The notes under the pieces are model-generated. The model made no database searches, was not told the origin of the DNA, and saw only the letters and a program-made list of their open reading frames with translations. A DNA stretch of 64,000 nucleotides from Olsenella sp. An293 (GTDB taxonomy: Bacteria > Actinomycetota > Coriobacteriia > Coriobacteriales > Atopobiaceae), in the NCBI RefSeq assembly GCF_002159495.1, contig NZ_NFIT01000003.1, positions 62,001-126,000 on the forward strand, read 5' to 3'. Positions 45,585 to 53,431 of this stretch are shown here, in pieces. The translations under genes were made by a program, and so were the position numbers. Each line of letters begins with the position of its first letter. Positions within the stretch are counted from its first letter, which is position 1.

Positions 45585-46222
45585 CGGGGGAGTCCTATCG
45601 CACGCCGCGCGTCGGCGTCGAGGCCGTGGGCGAGTTCGAGGACCGTCGCAGCCGCTTCATCGCGCAGCTTGCCCACGTGGAGAGCGAGAAGGACGCGGAG
45701 GCCTTCATCGAGCAGGTGCGCTCGCGCCATCACGACGCGCGCCACAACGTCCCCGCCTGGATCCTCGCGGACGGCCGCGAGCGCTGCTCCGACGACGGCG
45801 AGCCCAGCCGGACCTCGGGGATGCCCACGCTCGAGGTCCTGCGCGGCGCGGGCCTGGCCAACGTCTGCTGCGTGGTCACGCGCTACTTCGGCGGGACGCT
45901 GCTGGGCCCCGGCGGCCTCGTGCGCGCCTACACCGCCGCCACCCAGGCAGCCGTCGAGGCGGCCGAGACAGACGACAAGATCGTCGAGATGACGCTGGTG
46001 ACGCCGGTCACCGTGCAGCTGCCCTACGCCCTCTACGACCGCGTGACCCGCCTCGCGACGAATGCCGGCGGAAAGGTGGCCGACTCGCTCTTTGCCGAGG
46101 ACGTGCAGCTCTCCCTGGTCTTTCGCACCGGGGAGGAGGCACCCTTCGTCGCCGCCGCCCGCGAGCTCGCCAACGGTGACGACATCGCCCGCGCGCACGA
46201 GCCCCGCTTCGCGGAGTTCTAG
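45581..46222 (+). CDS. yigZ: YigZ/IMPACT family protein
   Basis: 213 residues, GTG overlapping the EIIA stop. UPF0029 N-terminal domain: EFEDRRSRFIAQLAHVESEKDAEAFIEQVRSRHHDARHNVPAWIL, DDGEPSRTSGMPTLEVLRGAGLANVCCVVTRYFGGTLLGPGGLVRAY, then the EF-G-V-like domain. Function in bacteria is unsettled; eukaryotic IMPACT regulates translation. Confidence 0.93.
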   Translation: MTGESYRTPRVGVEAVGEFEDRRSRFIAQLAHVESEKDAEAFIEQVRSRHHDARHNVPAWILADGRERCSDDGEPSRTSGMPTLEVLRGAGLANVCCVVTRYFGGTLLGPGGLVRAYTAATQAAVEAAETDDKIVEMTLVTPVTVQLPYALYDRVTRLATNAGGKVADSLFAEDVQLSLVFRTGEEAPFVAAARELANGDDIARAHEPRFAEF

Positions 46223-46250
46223 TCTCAACTTCCTCCGACCCGACTCGCCC

Positions 46251-46330
46251 CGTCGGGCAACGTCCGGCGCTCAGACAGTCCTCGCCGCAGAAGGCGCGGC
46301 TGCGGAACTCGCGGCGGACGTTGCCCGCCG
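46251..46330. repeat. Hairpin element with conserved core (copy A)
   Basis: Stems 46251-46266 and 46315-46330 (one mismatch) enclose a 48-base core. On the minus strand the core reads AGTTCCGCAG, an inner hairpin CCGCAG/CTGCGG, then GCGAGGACTGTCTGAGC. Copy B has the same core on the opposite strand but different stems. Confidence 0.9.
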
Positions 46331-46366
46331 GGGCTTGGGCGCTGCGGCTAGAGTCGGCCGAGACAA

Positions 46367-46459
46367 GGGTCGCCCCCGGGCTTGTCCCGCGCGCAGTTCC
46401 GCAGCCGCGCCTTCTGCGGCGAGGACTGTCTGAGCACGGGGCAAGCCCGGGGGCGACCC
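46367..46459. repeat. Hairpin element with conserved core (copy B)
   Basis: 23-bp stems 46367-46389 and 46437-46459 (one mismatch) enclose, on the plus strand, AGTTCCGCAG, the inner hairpin and GCGAGGACTGTCTGAGC, identical to copy A over about 41 bases. Located between the convergent yigZ and pepC genes; no T-run. Confidence 0.9.
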
Positions 46460-46474
46460 ATGGGGTGCGTATGT

Positions 46475-47926
46475 CTACAGCCGCGGCGCGAGCGCGAGGC
46501 CTACGGTGGTCCAGGGGTCGACCTCCTCGACGGGGGCGTTGTCCCAGAGGTCGAGCAGGTCCGCGGGCACGAACTCGCGGCGCACGACGACCTCGCCGCC
46601 GTAGGTGCGGAACCACTCGGCGCTCGCCACGAGGTAGCCGCCCTTGCAGGCGTCCTCGCCCCAGCTGTTCTCGATGCGCCAGGCCACCGGACGGCAGTCG
46701 GCGCCCAGCTCGACGCCCTGGAAGGTCATCGCGTGGGTGTTGCGCGTCTCGTGCGCGTCGATCATCTCGGCGCGGTCCATGGAGAGGTCGACGCCAAAGA
46801 GTCCCTCGTAGTCCATCGTGTCGCACGCGAGCACGCCGGGGAAGTCCTCGATCTTGCGCGGGAACTGCTGGCCCACGTCGCACGCCATCTCGCAAGGCAC
46901 GCCGGCGCGAAGCGACGCCACGGCGGCGTCCTCGAGCGCCTCGACGGGCACGTTGAGCATCTTGAGAGGCGTGCCGCCGGCCATGGTGTCGGAGAAGCGG
47001 CGGTGGAAGACGTGGCCGAAGGGGCGGGTCTCGCCGGGCATGCTGACGAGCTGCACGTAGTCGCTCGGGTCGAGGGGCACGTAGCGCTCGGCGAACTCGC
47101 GCGGCGTGATGCCGCGGTCCACGAGGAGCCGCCGCGGCGCGTCCTTCTCGCATGCCGGGCGGTCGTCACCGGACTGCTCCACGAGCTGGGAGGCCTTGAT
47201 GCGGCAGTTCTTGCCCACGGGGACCTCGAGGTCAAAGGTCAGCGGCGGCTCGCCGAGGCACACGGAGAGGACGCGGTGGCAGTCGGCGACCATGCCCTCC
47301 TTGGCCTCGCGCAGGTCTGCAACGTCGGCGCCCTCGGCCGCGAGGCGGCGCAGCTCCATCGCGCTCTTGTGGAAGAGGCGCTCGAGCTGGGCGTTCATCT
47401 GGTCGGCGTCCTTGGTGCAAGCGCTCTCGGGCATGACGTCCTTGGGCACGAGGCCCCACTTGCGGATGATGTTCATAGCGGCGGGGTAGTAGTTGCCGTC
47501 GCCCATGCAGTGGCCAAGAAGCCCCGAGACCTCGCGGGAGTCGAGCGGCAGCGCGGCGGTCTCGATGACGTACTCGAGACCCACGTTGAACTTCTCGAGC
47601 TTGTCGTAGAAGAAGCCGAAGGCCTGGGAGAACTCGAAGTCGTCGACGTCGAGCAGGTCCATCGTGGCGGCGCGCGCCACGTTGAAGGCGGCGAACATCC
47701 AGCAGCGGCCGGAGTGGCGCTGGTTGGTGACCTTGCCGGTGCGCGCGCGGCTCACGGCAAAGGTGTCGTGATAGGTGCGCATGGTCGTGACGTCGCGCGC
47801 GGCGGCGTGGACGTTCATCGAGGTGACGGCGTTTCTCGCCACGCGGTTGGCTCGGTCGGCGGAGAAGGTCGAGGTGAGCTCGTTAGCGCGCTCGGGCGCG
47901 ATCGCGCCGGGGGTGTAGTCGCTCAT
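46475..47926 (-). CDS. pepC: Aminopeptidase C (bleomycin hydrolase family, C1B), copy 1
   Basis: 483 residues. Papain-like triad: Cys 75 in QRHSGRCWMFAA, His in NTHAMTFQGV and Asn in RIENSWGED, with the intervening MDLLDVDDFEFSQAF and RRLLVDRG stretches typical of PepC. The family is a hexameric cytoplasmic aminopeptidase with broad specificity. It lies 10 bases downstream of a diverged paralogue and is probably co-transcribed with it. Confidence 0.94.
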   Translation of the reverse strand: MSDYTPGAIAPERANELTSTFSADRANRVARNAVTSMNVHAAARDVTTMRTYHDTFAVSRARTGKVTNQRHSGRCWMFAAFNVARAATMDLLDVDDFEFSQAFGFFYDKLEKFNVGLEYVIETAALPLDSREVSGLLGHCMGDGNYYPAAMNIIRKWGLVPKDVMPESACTKDADQMNAQLERLFHKSAMELRRLAAEGADVADLREAKEGMVADCHRVLSVCLGEPPLTFDLEVPVGKNCRIKASQLVEQSGDDRPACEKDAPRRLLVDRGITPREFAERYVPLDPSDYVQLVSMPGETRPFGHVFHRRFSDTMAGGTPLKMLNVPVEALEDAAVASLRAGVPCEMACDVGQQFPRKIEDFPGVLACDTMDYEGLFGVDLSMDRAEMIDAHETRNTHAMTFQGVELGADCRPVAWRIENSWGEDACKGGYLVASAEWFRTYGGEVVVRREFVPADLLDLWDNAPVEEVDPWTTVGLALAPRL

Positions 47927-47936
47927 GTGTGCCCCC

Positions 47937-49295
47937 CTAGCGCGCGCGGGCGAGCGAGCCCATGGGGTCCCACGGTGCGAGCACGGTGGGCTCCTCGGTC
48001 TCGTAGGTCGCGCGCTCCTCGTCGCTCAGGTACTTCTTGTCAACGACGACCTGGTAGACGTACTCGTTGAACCAAGGGTCGGACAGGGTGTCAAAGCCGT
48101 TGCGACCGTGGTCGGCGCCCCAGCTGTTCTCGACCTTCCAGAGCGTGGGGTGGCCCTCGGCGTCGAGGTTGACGCCCTCGAGGACCATGGCGTGGGTCAT
48201 GAGCGACTCGCCGTAGTCGAGGCGCTCCGCGCGGTCCATGCAGCCCTCGACCTCAAAGCCGAAGAGGGCGTCGACGTCCAGGGCGGCCGTGTCCATGATG
48301 CCCTCCTCGCGCAGGTAGCTCTGGCCCACGTCGCAGCCAAACCACACGGGGAGGTTGTCGCGCAGCTGAGCGACCGCGCACTCCTTGAGGCGCTCGATCG
48401 GGAGGTTGAGGTAGCGCACGCCGCCGTCCTCGATGACGTTGCCGAGGCGGCTCACGGTGTAGGTGTGGCCGAAGGGCTTGTCGACGGTGGGGGCGGAGAT
48501 GAGGCTCACGTAGTCGTCGACGTTCATGTCCACGACGGAGGCGAAGAACTCCTGAGGCGTGTAGGTGCCGGAGAGCGCGAGCTTGTCGTTCTTGTCGCGC
48601 AGACGGACCTCGAAGGACGCGGGCGGCTCGCCGAGGCAGGTCGCGAGGAGGTGATAGACGTCACCCATCATCTCCTTCTTCATCTCCTCGAGATCCTCGC
48701 GGCAGACGCCCGCCTCGTGGCTCTGGCGCAGGCGCTTGGCGGCGCCGCGCAGGTAACGGGTGAGGCAGGAGTCCATCTCGCGGGTGTTGCGCGAGCAGGC
48801 GGTCTCGGGCATGGCCTCCTTGGGCACCACGCCGTACTTCTTGACGAGGCTGCGAAACATGTCCCACTGGCCGCCGTCGCCCACGGGCGCCATGAGCAGG
48901 TAGGACACGAGACGGCCGTCGAGCGGCTCGTCCAGGGTGTCGAGGATGTTCTCGAAGAACCAGTTGCTCTTCTCGAGCTTGTCCCAGAACAGGGGATAGG
49001 TCTGGGAGAGCTCGAAGGTCTTGAGGTCGTAGCGGTGGATGACGCGGTAGCGCATGGTGTTGAGGCTCGCGAACATCCAGCAGCGGCCGGAGCGCTGCTG
49101 GTCGCAGCGATCTCCCTGCTTGACCTCGACGTCGAAGGTGAGCGCGTTGGCGGCCACCCCCTCGGGCACGCGCGCTGCGGCGGTGATGCCGTTGGAGCTC
49201 ACCGCGTTCTTCGCGACGATGTTGACGCGCTCGGAGCGGAACTGGTCGTGCGCCGACGCCAGGTCGTCGACGGTTACCGAAGTCATCTCGTCCAT
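47937..49295 (-). CDS. pepC: Aminopeptidase C (bleomycin hydrolase family, C1B), copy 2
   Basis: 452 residues from ATG 49295 (minus), preceded by GGGAGG; an in-frame ATG at 49334 is less well placed. Triad: Cys 72 in QQRSGRCWMFAS, His in MTHAMVLEGV and Asn in KVENSWGADHG. Clearly paralogous to copy 1 but well diverged, so the duplication is old. First gene of the two-gene unit. Confidence 0.94.
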   Translation of the reverse strand: MDEMTSVTVDDLASAHDQFRSERVNIVAKNAVSSNGITAAARVPEGVAANALTFDVEVKQGDRCDQQRSGRCWMFASLNTMRYRVIHRYDLKTFELSQTYPLFWDKLEKSNWFFENILDTLDEPLDGRLVSYLLMAPVGDGGQWDMFRSLVKKYGVVPKEAMPETACSRNTREMDSCLTRYLRGAAKRLRQSHEAGVCREDLEEMKKEMMGDVYHLLATCLGEPPASFEVRLRDKNDKLALSGTYTPQEFFASVVDMNVDDYVSLISAPTVDKPFGHTYTVSRLGNVIEDGGVRYLNLPIERLKECAVAQLRDNLPVWFGCDVGQSYLREEGIMDTAALDVDALFGFEVEGCMDRAERLDYGESLMTHAMVLEGVNLDAEGHPTLWKVENSWGADHGRNGFDTLSDPWFNEYVYQVVVDKKYLSDEERATYETEEPTVLAPWDPMGSLARAR

Positions 49296-49556
49296 AGTCT
49301 TGCCTCCCGTTTGTTGGATGATTTGACCGCTCACGAGGATAGCACTCGCGTTCTTGCAGCGGCAGGCCCCCGTGGGTTCCCGTGCCCCCGTGCAAAACGT
49401 GCCATCAATGCATATTCGGGCAGGTCGCGAAACAAAAGCCGCCTTCGATACATGGGATTATCGCGCCGTTCCGAAAACGTCTCTGCGTTTTCCCAGTTGA
49501 GCTGTGTCTGCATGAGCCGGTTTTCCCAAGAGATTTCCCTCTGGGGCGGATTTTGC

Positions 49557-49618
49557 ATGGATTGAGATGAGGTTTTGCTTGGCGGAGCGCCCAGATATGG
49601 ATTGAGGGACGGTTTTGC
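49557..49618. repeat. Two 22-bp direct repeats before pepC2
   Basis: On the minus strand each reads GCAAAACC-N4-CTCAATCCAT. Spacing of 40 bp (about four helical turns) would put bound proteins on the same face of the DNA. About 260-320 bases upstream of pepC2. Confidence 0.6.
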
Positions 49619-49692
49619 AGAGACGTGGGCGCGAGCGCTTGCGGAGCGGCTCCCGTCCCAGGCGGGCGGGACGCGCCCGGGGTCGGGGCCCA

Positions 49693-49701
49693 TGCTAGAA
49701 T
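49693..49701 (+). promoter_or_regulatory. Extended -10 for cca
   Basis: TGCTAGAAT, identical to those before aroK and efp; 34 bases before the cca start. Confidence 0.6.
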
Positions 49702-49735
49702 CGGGCAAGACGAGCCCAGGGCCAAGGGAGGCGGC

Positions 49736-51130
49736 ATGAGTCGCGACATCGAGATGCGCCTCGCGCGCGAGCTGCCCGCCTACGCGCTTCGCGTGGTCGG
49801 CGCGCTCGAGGCCGCCGGGCACGAGGCCTGGGTCGTGGGAGGCTGGGTGCGCGACGCCCTGCTCGGCCGGCCCGGTCACGACGTCGACGTCACGACCTCG
49901 GCGCCCTGGCAGCAGACGGCCCGCGTGCTGCGCGCCGCGGGCATCGAGGTGCACGAGACGGGGACGGCGCACGGAACCGTGACCGCCGTCGTCGACGGCA
50001 GTCCCGTCGAGACCACCACCTATCGCGTCGAGGGGGCCTACACCGACCGCCGGCATCCCGACGAGGTTCGCTTTGTCACGGACGTGCGCGAGGACCTCGC
50101 CCGCCGGGACTTCACCGTCAACGCGATGGCCTTTCACCCGAAGCGAGGCCTGCTCGACCCCTTTGACGGAGAGAAAGATCTTGCGGCGCGGGTCATCCGC
50201 GCGGTTGGGGAGCCGCGTCGGCGCTTCGAGGAGGACGCCCTGCGCGTGCTGCGCGCCGTGCGCTTCGCATGTCGGCTTGACGCCAGGATCGATTCGGCCA
50301 CGCAGGATGCCCTCGTCTCGTGCGCGCCCGAGCTCGCCCAGATCGCGCACGAGCGCATCGGCCAGGAGCTGGACGGCATTCTCGCGACAGGCCGGGCCGC
50401 CTGGGCGCTGCGCCACGAGTTCGCCGTGATGGCCGCCGCCGTCCCCGAGCTCGCGCCGATGGCGGGCTTTGACCAGAAGAGCCCCTATCACGCCCACGAC
50501 GTGCTCGAGCACACGGCGCGCGTCTGCGCGGGCGTGGAGGAGTTCACGGGCGGCGGCGCCTCGCAGGCGCTGCGCTGGGCGGCGCTCCTGCATGACGTCG
50601 CCAAGCCGGAGTGCTGGAGCGAGGACGTGTCCGGCCGCGGACACTTCTTCGGCCATCCCGAGGCGGGGGCCCGGACGGCCCGGCGCGTCATGGCGCGTCT
50701 GGCGATTCCCGGCGACGTATCGCGCGCTGCCGCGGCGCTGGTGCTGCTGCACGACTTCGAGATCCGCGCGACGGCCCCCTCCATGCGTCGCATGCTCTCC
50801 GAGCTGGAGCGGGCCTGCCCGGGCCAGGCGCGCAGGCTCTCCTTCGACCTGCTCGACCTCAAGCGCTCCGACGCGGTTGCCAAGGCGCCGCAGTGCACGG
50901 GCTATGCCGTGGAGCTCGACCAGATGACCCGCGCGCTGCGCGCCGAGCTCGCCGCCGGGGCGGTCTGGCGCGTGGGCGACCTCGCCGTGGGCGGCGCGGA
51001 CGTGATTCGCGAGCGCGGCATCGAGCCGGGCCCGGGCGTGGGCATGGTGCTCGCGCAGCTGCTCGCCACGGTCATGGATGGCCAGCTGCCCAACGACCGC
51101 GAGGCTCAGCTCGAGTGGCTCCGGTGGTAG
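49736..51130 (+). CDS. cca: CCA tRNA nucleotidyltransferase with HD domain
   Basis: 464 residues, ATG 49736 behind AAGGGAGG. Nucleotidyltransferase head WVVGGWVRDALLGRPGHDVDVTT with the DxD metal pair, then REDLARRDFTVNAMAFHP and EDALRVLRAVRFACRL; C-terminal HD domain with DVLEHTARVC and LLHDVAKPEC. It adds or repairs the CCA end of tRNAs, and the HD domain adds phosphohydrolase activity. Last host gene before the integrated element. Confidence 0.95.
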   Translation: MSRDIEMRLARELPAYALRVVGALEAAGHEAWVVGGWVRDALLGRPGHDVDVTTSAPWQQTARVLRAAGIEVHETGTAHGTVTAVVDGSPVETTTYRVEGAYTDRRHPDEVRFVTDVREDLARRDFTVNAMAFHPKRGLLDPFDGEKDLAARVIRAVGEPRRRFEEDALRVLRAVRFACRLDARIDSATQDALVSCAPELAQIAHERIGQELDGILATGRAAWALRHEFAVMAAAVPELAPMAGFDQKSPYHAHDVLEHTARVCAGVEEFTGGGASQALRWAALLHDVAKPECWSEDVSGRGHFFGHPEAGARTARRVMARLAIPGDVSRAAAALVLLHDFEIRATAPSMRRMLSELERACPGQARRLSFDLLDLKRSDAVAKAPQCTGYAVELDQMTRALRAELAAGAVWRVGDLAVGGADVIRERGIEPGPGVGMVLAQLLATVMDGQLPNDREAQLEWLRW

Positions 51131-51153
51131 GGGATGGGCTTGGGCGGCAAGCA

Positions 51154-51188
51154 CAAGAAAAGGACCGGGGCGTGTGACCCCGGTCCTT
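51154..51188 (-). terminator. Terminator of the original tRNA-Glu gene (minus strand)
   Basis: Eleven-pair stem AAGGACCGGGG/CCCCGGTCCTT with a 7-base loop; on the minus strand it is followed by TTTTCTTG. It sits 8 bases beyond the CCA end of the tRNA remnant. It may also stop cca transcription from the other side. Confidence 0.8.
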
Positions 51189-51195
51189 GAACGTT

Positions 51196-51242
51196 TGGTA
51201 GCCCGTACCAGATTCGAACTGGTGATCTCCGCCTTGAGAGGG
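51196..51242 (-). other. attL: 3' remnant of tRNA-Glu(CTC)
   Basis: Read on the minus strand: CCCTCTCAAGGCGG (anticodon loop CTCTCAA with CTC, then the 3' anticodon strand), GAGATCA, T-arm CCAGTTCGAATCTGG, and TACGGGCTACCA (3' acceptor strand plus CCA). The 5' half is missing: the bases before it (GGGATAA) do not pair with GGCGG. This is the usual scar left when an element integrates into the 3' end of a tRNA gene. The intact tRNA should be at the other end, beyond the window. Confidence 0.85.
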
Positions 51243-51253
51243 TTATCCCACAG

Positions 51254-51380
51254 CAGCGACTGAGGACAACTGACATACACAAAAGAGCGTCTGAGCAGGT
51301 CTTTTGCAGCAACGGACAGCGACTGACAGAACCTGACGAAAACAGAGTTCCGGTCGCTGTTGTGTCCCGGTTGTGTCCCG
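51254..51380. repeat. Direct repeats next to attL, possible integrase arm sites
   Basis: CAGCGACTGA occurs at 51254-51263 and 51317-51326, and GTTGTGTCCCG occurs twice in tandem at 51359-51369 and 51370-51380. Short direct repeats within about 150 bases of the crossover are typical of arm-type binding sites of phage tyrosine integrases. Confidence 0.55.
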
Positions 51381-51424
51381 TCCGCAACCAGGCCGACGCA
51401 ATGGTCAGATCGAAGGAGGCCACC

Positions 51425-51730
51425 ATGAACTACAGCGCAGCAGACATTGAAGCCATGTGCGAGCTCGAGGACTACTCCCACTTCCGCGCTGAGCTCGTTG
51501 AGATCTCACCGCAAAGCTTTACGCTCGAAGAGCTCAAGGAGATTCTCGGAGACATGATTCGAAGCAAGGTCGCCCTGGAAGACAGCATGCGAGAGCACTT
51601 CGCAATGCTCGGAGAGCTCGAGCAGACCCAGCTGCTCGACATGCTGGGAGCCAGCGGCTGCAAGGACCGCGACTGGTGGTACCGGATGCTCATGGATGGT
51701 CCGGTGCACAGGGAGTTCCCGACAATCTGA
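51425..51730 (+). CDS. Small acidic protein of unknown function in the integrated element
   Basis: 101 residues from ATG 51425 with a perfect AAGGAGG at 51413-51419, followed by a terminator, so it is a complete single-gene unit. Predicted all-helical and acidic (AADIEAMCELEDYSHFRAEL, LEELKEILGDMI, MREHFAMLGELEQTQLLDML). No family is recognised. It lies immediately inside attL and is transcribed towards the two-gene cargo. Could be an accessory or regulatory protein of the element. Confidence 0.7.
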   Translation: MNYSAADIEAMCELEDYSHFRAELVEISPQSFTLEELKEILGDMIRSKVALEDSMREHFAMLGELEQTQLLDMLGASGCKDRDWWYRMLMDGPVHREFPTI

Positions 51731-51752
51731 AGCGAATAAGAAAAGACAGCAT

Positions 51753-51785
51753 GCCCCGCGAATATGAAATCGCGGGGCTTCTTAA
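51753..51785 (+). terminator. Terminator after the 101-residue gene
   Basis: GCCCCGCGA/TCGCGGGGC stem with an 8-base loop followed by TTCTTAATG. Confidence 0.75.
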
Positions 51786-51897
51786 TGAATGTGGGAGACA
51801 ATGGCCCCCATGAACAGCGGTCAAATCGAAGAAAAATGGAGATCTCAGTTCGCGTCGAAAACGTATACCTCATACCACAGAGGGGATAGCGACGGCA

Positions 51898-53430
51898 TTA
51901 GCTTGGCATATAGCCTATCTTGTCCACGCCCACGATTCCTCGCCTGTCGTAGCTGATGCTGATGGTATGGGGGGAGGCGTGCTTAACAGAGGCTGTCCGG
52001 GTTCTTCCAAGACGGACATCTGCGCTAGCCAAGTTGGCACTTTTCACCGAGGCCTTCTTGATTCCCAATCTGTCCTTTGTCCCCTCGGGTAGCTCGTAGC
52101 TCTGCCGAACCAGCCCAAAGAAGGTGAACCCAGACTCGTTGGCAAGACTCAGCACGAGAGACTTCGCCGGGGAGAACGCGAGACCGCCCGCAGCAGACCC
52201 GACAAGAGAGCCAATGAGCATGGGGATGGCAGCGCCACCCGAGACAACGGATGCCACCCCAGCGCCGACCAAAGAGATAGCCGAGACGAATGCTCCCTGT
52301 GTGAATCCGTCCATAAGCTCCTTTTGGGTCTTCTGTCCGTTCGCGACGAGAAAAGCGTCTTTGCATGTTTCAACGGTGAGCACAACAAGTGTCCCAATGA
52401 CCGCTGGCCCCATGGATCTGCTCGCCGCCCTCATGATTCCCTGCCCGAACATGCCCTTCGCAGCGGCAGCGGTGATTGCTGCAGATGCTGAACCGTTGAT
52501 AAAACCCGTTGTCCCCCCGTCCAAGGTGGCGGCACCAATGGTGCGAATGTCCTCCTCTGAAAGCTCTCCCTCAGTGATGAGCTTGTCTATAGCGCGGTAG
52601 ATTTCCGGAGCAACTTTTAAGGCGGCAGAAACAGCAGCAGCCGTTGCGCCCGCCTTGAGAGATTGCCTCAGCAGGTGCTGGGTCTCGACGAGCTGAGCCG
52701 GGGTCATGCCGTCATCCGCAGAATCGAGGTGACGGCCACTGCTCACCTCAATGGCCTTCTTCCTCGCCTCGTCTACTGTCAGCGCCCTCCCCTCGACGCC
52801 GTCTTCGCCTCTCACGCGATCTACAAGTCCGTCGGCAACCTTCTTCCACCTCTGCACCTCAGCGTCCTTGCCGAGTGCCTTGCTCTTTGCGAGAAGCTTG
52901 AAGGCCTCCTGCCGGCAATCTTCAAGCTTGTCAGGTGCAACGAGACCAAACTGCCCTTCGTAGAGAAGGTCGGAGGGGCTCGCACCGGGCCTTCCCTTAA
53001 GCGCCGCCCACTCGTCGAAGCCCATCATCGCTGAATCGGCGGATGCCTTGTACCGGTCAAAGAGAGTGGTGCCAAGCGCCCTAACGGTCTGATAGGGGCT
53101 CTCGTAAATCTTAAGCTGGTACGCCGTACCAGGTCCCGCAACATCGACCGAGCCGAGGTCGTGCGAGTGAAGAACCTCGAATCTCACATCGCTTCCCTTG
53201 ACGGCGGCGTCGATGTTCGCCGTCCCAGCGGCATACTCCTCAGCGAGGAATCCCTTGAGGGACTCCTGGGCCGGCTTTGTTGCCTGATAGTAGTCGTATG
53301 CGTTCATCCGACGGTAAAGCTCGTCTATTGCCGCCTGGACGCCGCGAATGTAGTTGACGCCAACCTCCGCGCCAAGATGGCCGCCGCCCTGTCTGAGAAC
53401 GAAATCGTAGCCGCGTTCGAAGTCATCCAT
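51898..53430 (-). CDS. Unrecognised 510-residue protein: nuclease-like N-terminus plus glycine-zipper membrane region
   Basis: 510 residues from ATG 53430 (minus; GGAGG upstream). No family is recognised with confidence. N-terminal part: GGGHLGAEVGVNYIRGVQAAIDELYRRMN, LKGFLAEEYAAGTANIDAAVKGSD, then GSVDVAGPG-TAYQLK. The latter (Asp 96, Gln 105-x-Lys 107, with Glu 64/65 before) resembles a PD-(D/E)xK nuclease core. Residues about 330-450 are Gly/Ala-rich and hydrophobic (SAAITAAAAKGMFGQGIM, ISLVGAGVASVVSGGAAIPMLIG), suggesting membrane insertion. The tail is basic. Second gene of a two-gene minus-strand unit at the element's left end. The nuclease and membrane readings are inference. Confidence 0.75.
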   Translation of the reverse strand: MDDFERGYDFVLRQGGGHLGAEVGVNYIRGVQAAIDELYRRMNAYDYYQATKPAQESLKGFLAEEYAAGTANIDAAVKGSDVRFEVLHSHDLGSVDVAGPGTAYQLKIYESPYQTVRALGTTLFDRYKASADSAMMGFDEWAALKGRPGASPSDLLYEGQFGLVAPDKLEDCRQEAFKLLAKSKALGKDAEVQRWKKVADGLVDRVRGEDGVEGRALTVDEARKKAIEVSSGRHLDSADDGMTPAQLVETQHLLRQSLKAGATAAAVSAALKVAPEIYRAIDKLITEGELSEEDIRTIGAATLDGGTTGFINGSASAAITAAAAKGMFGQGIMRAASRSMGPAVIGTLVVLTVETCKDAFLVANGQKTQKELMDGFTQGAFVSAISLVGAGVASVVSGGAAIPMLIGSLVGSAAGGLAFSPAKSLVLSLANESGFTFFGLVRQSYELPEGTKDRLGIKKASVKSANLASADVRLGRTRTASVKHASPHTISISYDRRGIVGVDKIGYMPS

Positions 53431-53431
53431 C

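Larger units (their letters stand above)
49296..49735. other. Gene-free region between pepC2 and cca
   Basis: 440 bases, AT-richer than its flanks, holding the leader of the minus-strand pepC pair and the cca promoter. It contains ATGGATTGAG-N4-GGTTTTGC twice (49557-49578 and 49597-49618, 40 bp apart) and a related GGATTTTGC at 49548. No supported gene; the minus-strand frame running through here is antisense to cca for most of its length. Confidence 0.55.

Noticed and set aside
51196-51290. Complete tRNA gene at the element boundary
   Set aside because: Only the 3' half is present; the bases that should form the 5' anticodon strand, D-arm and acceptor strand do not match or pair.
49331-51481. 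716-residue minus-strand frame including a sequence around MQTQLNWENAETFSERRD
   Set aside because: Mostly antisense to cca; the short part in the intergenic region lacks a ribosome site and family features. It could be reconsidered if conserved in relatives.
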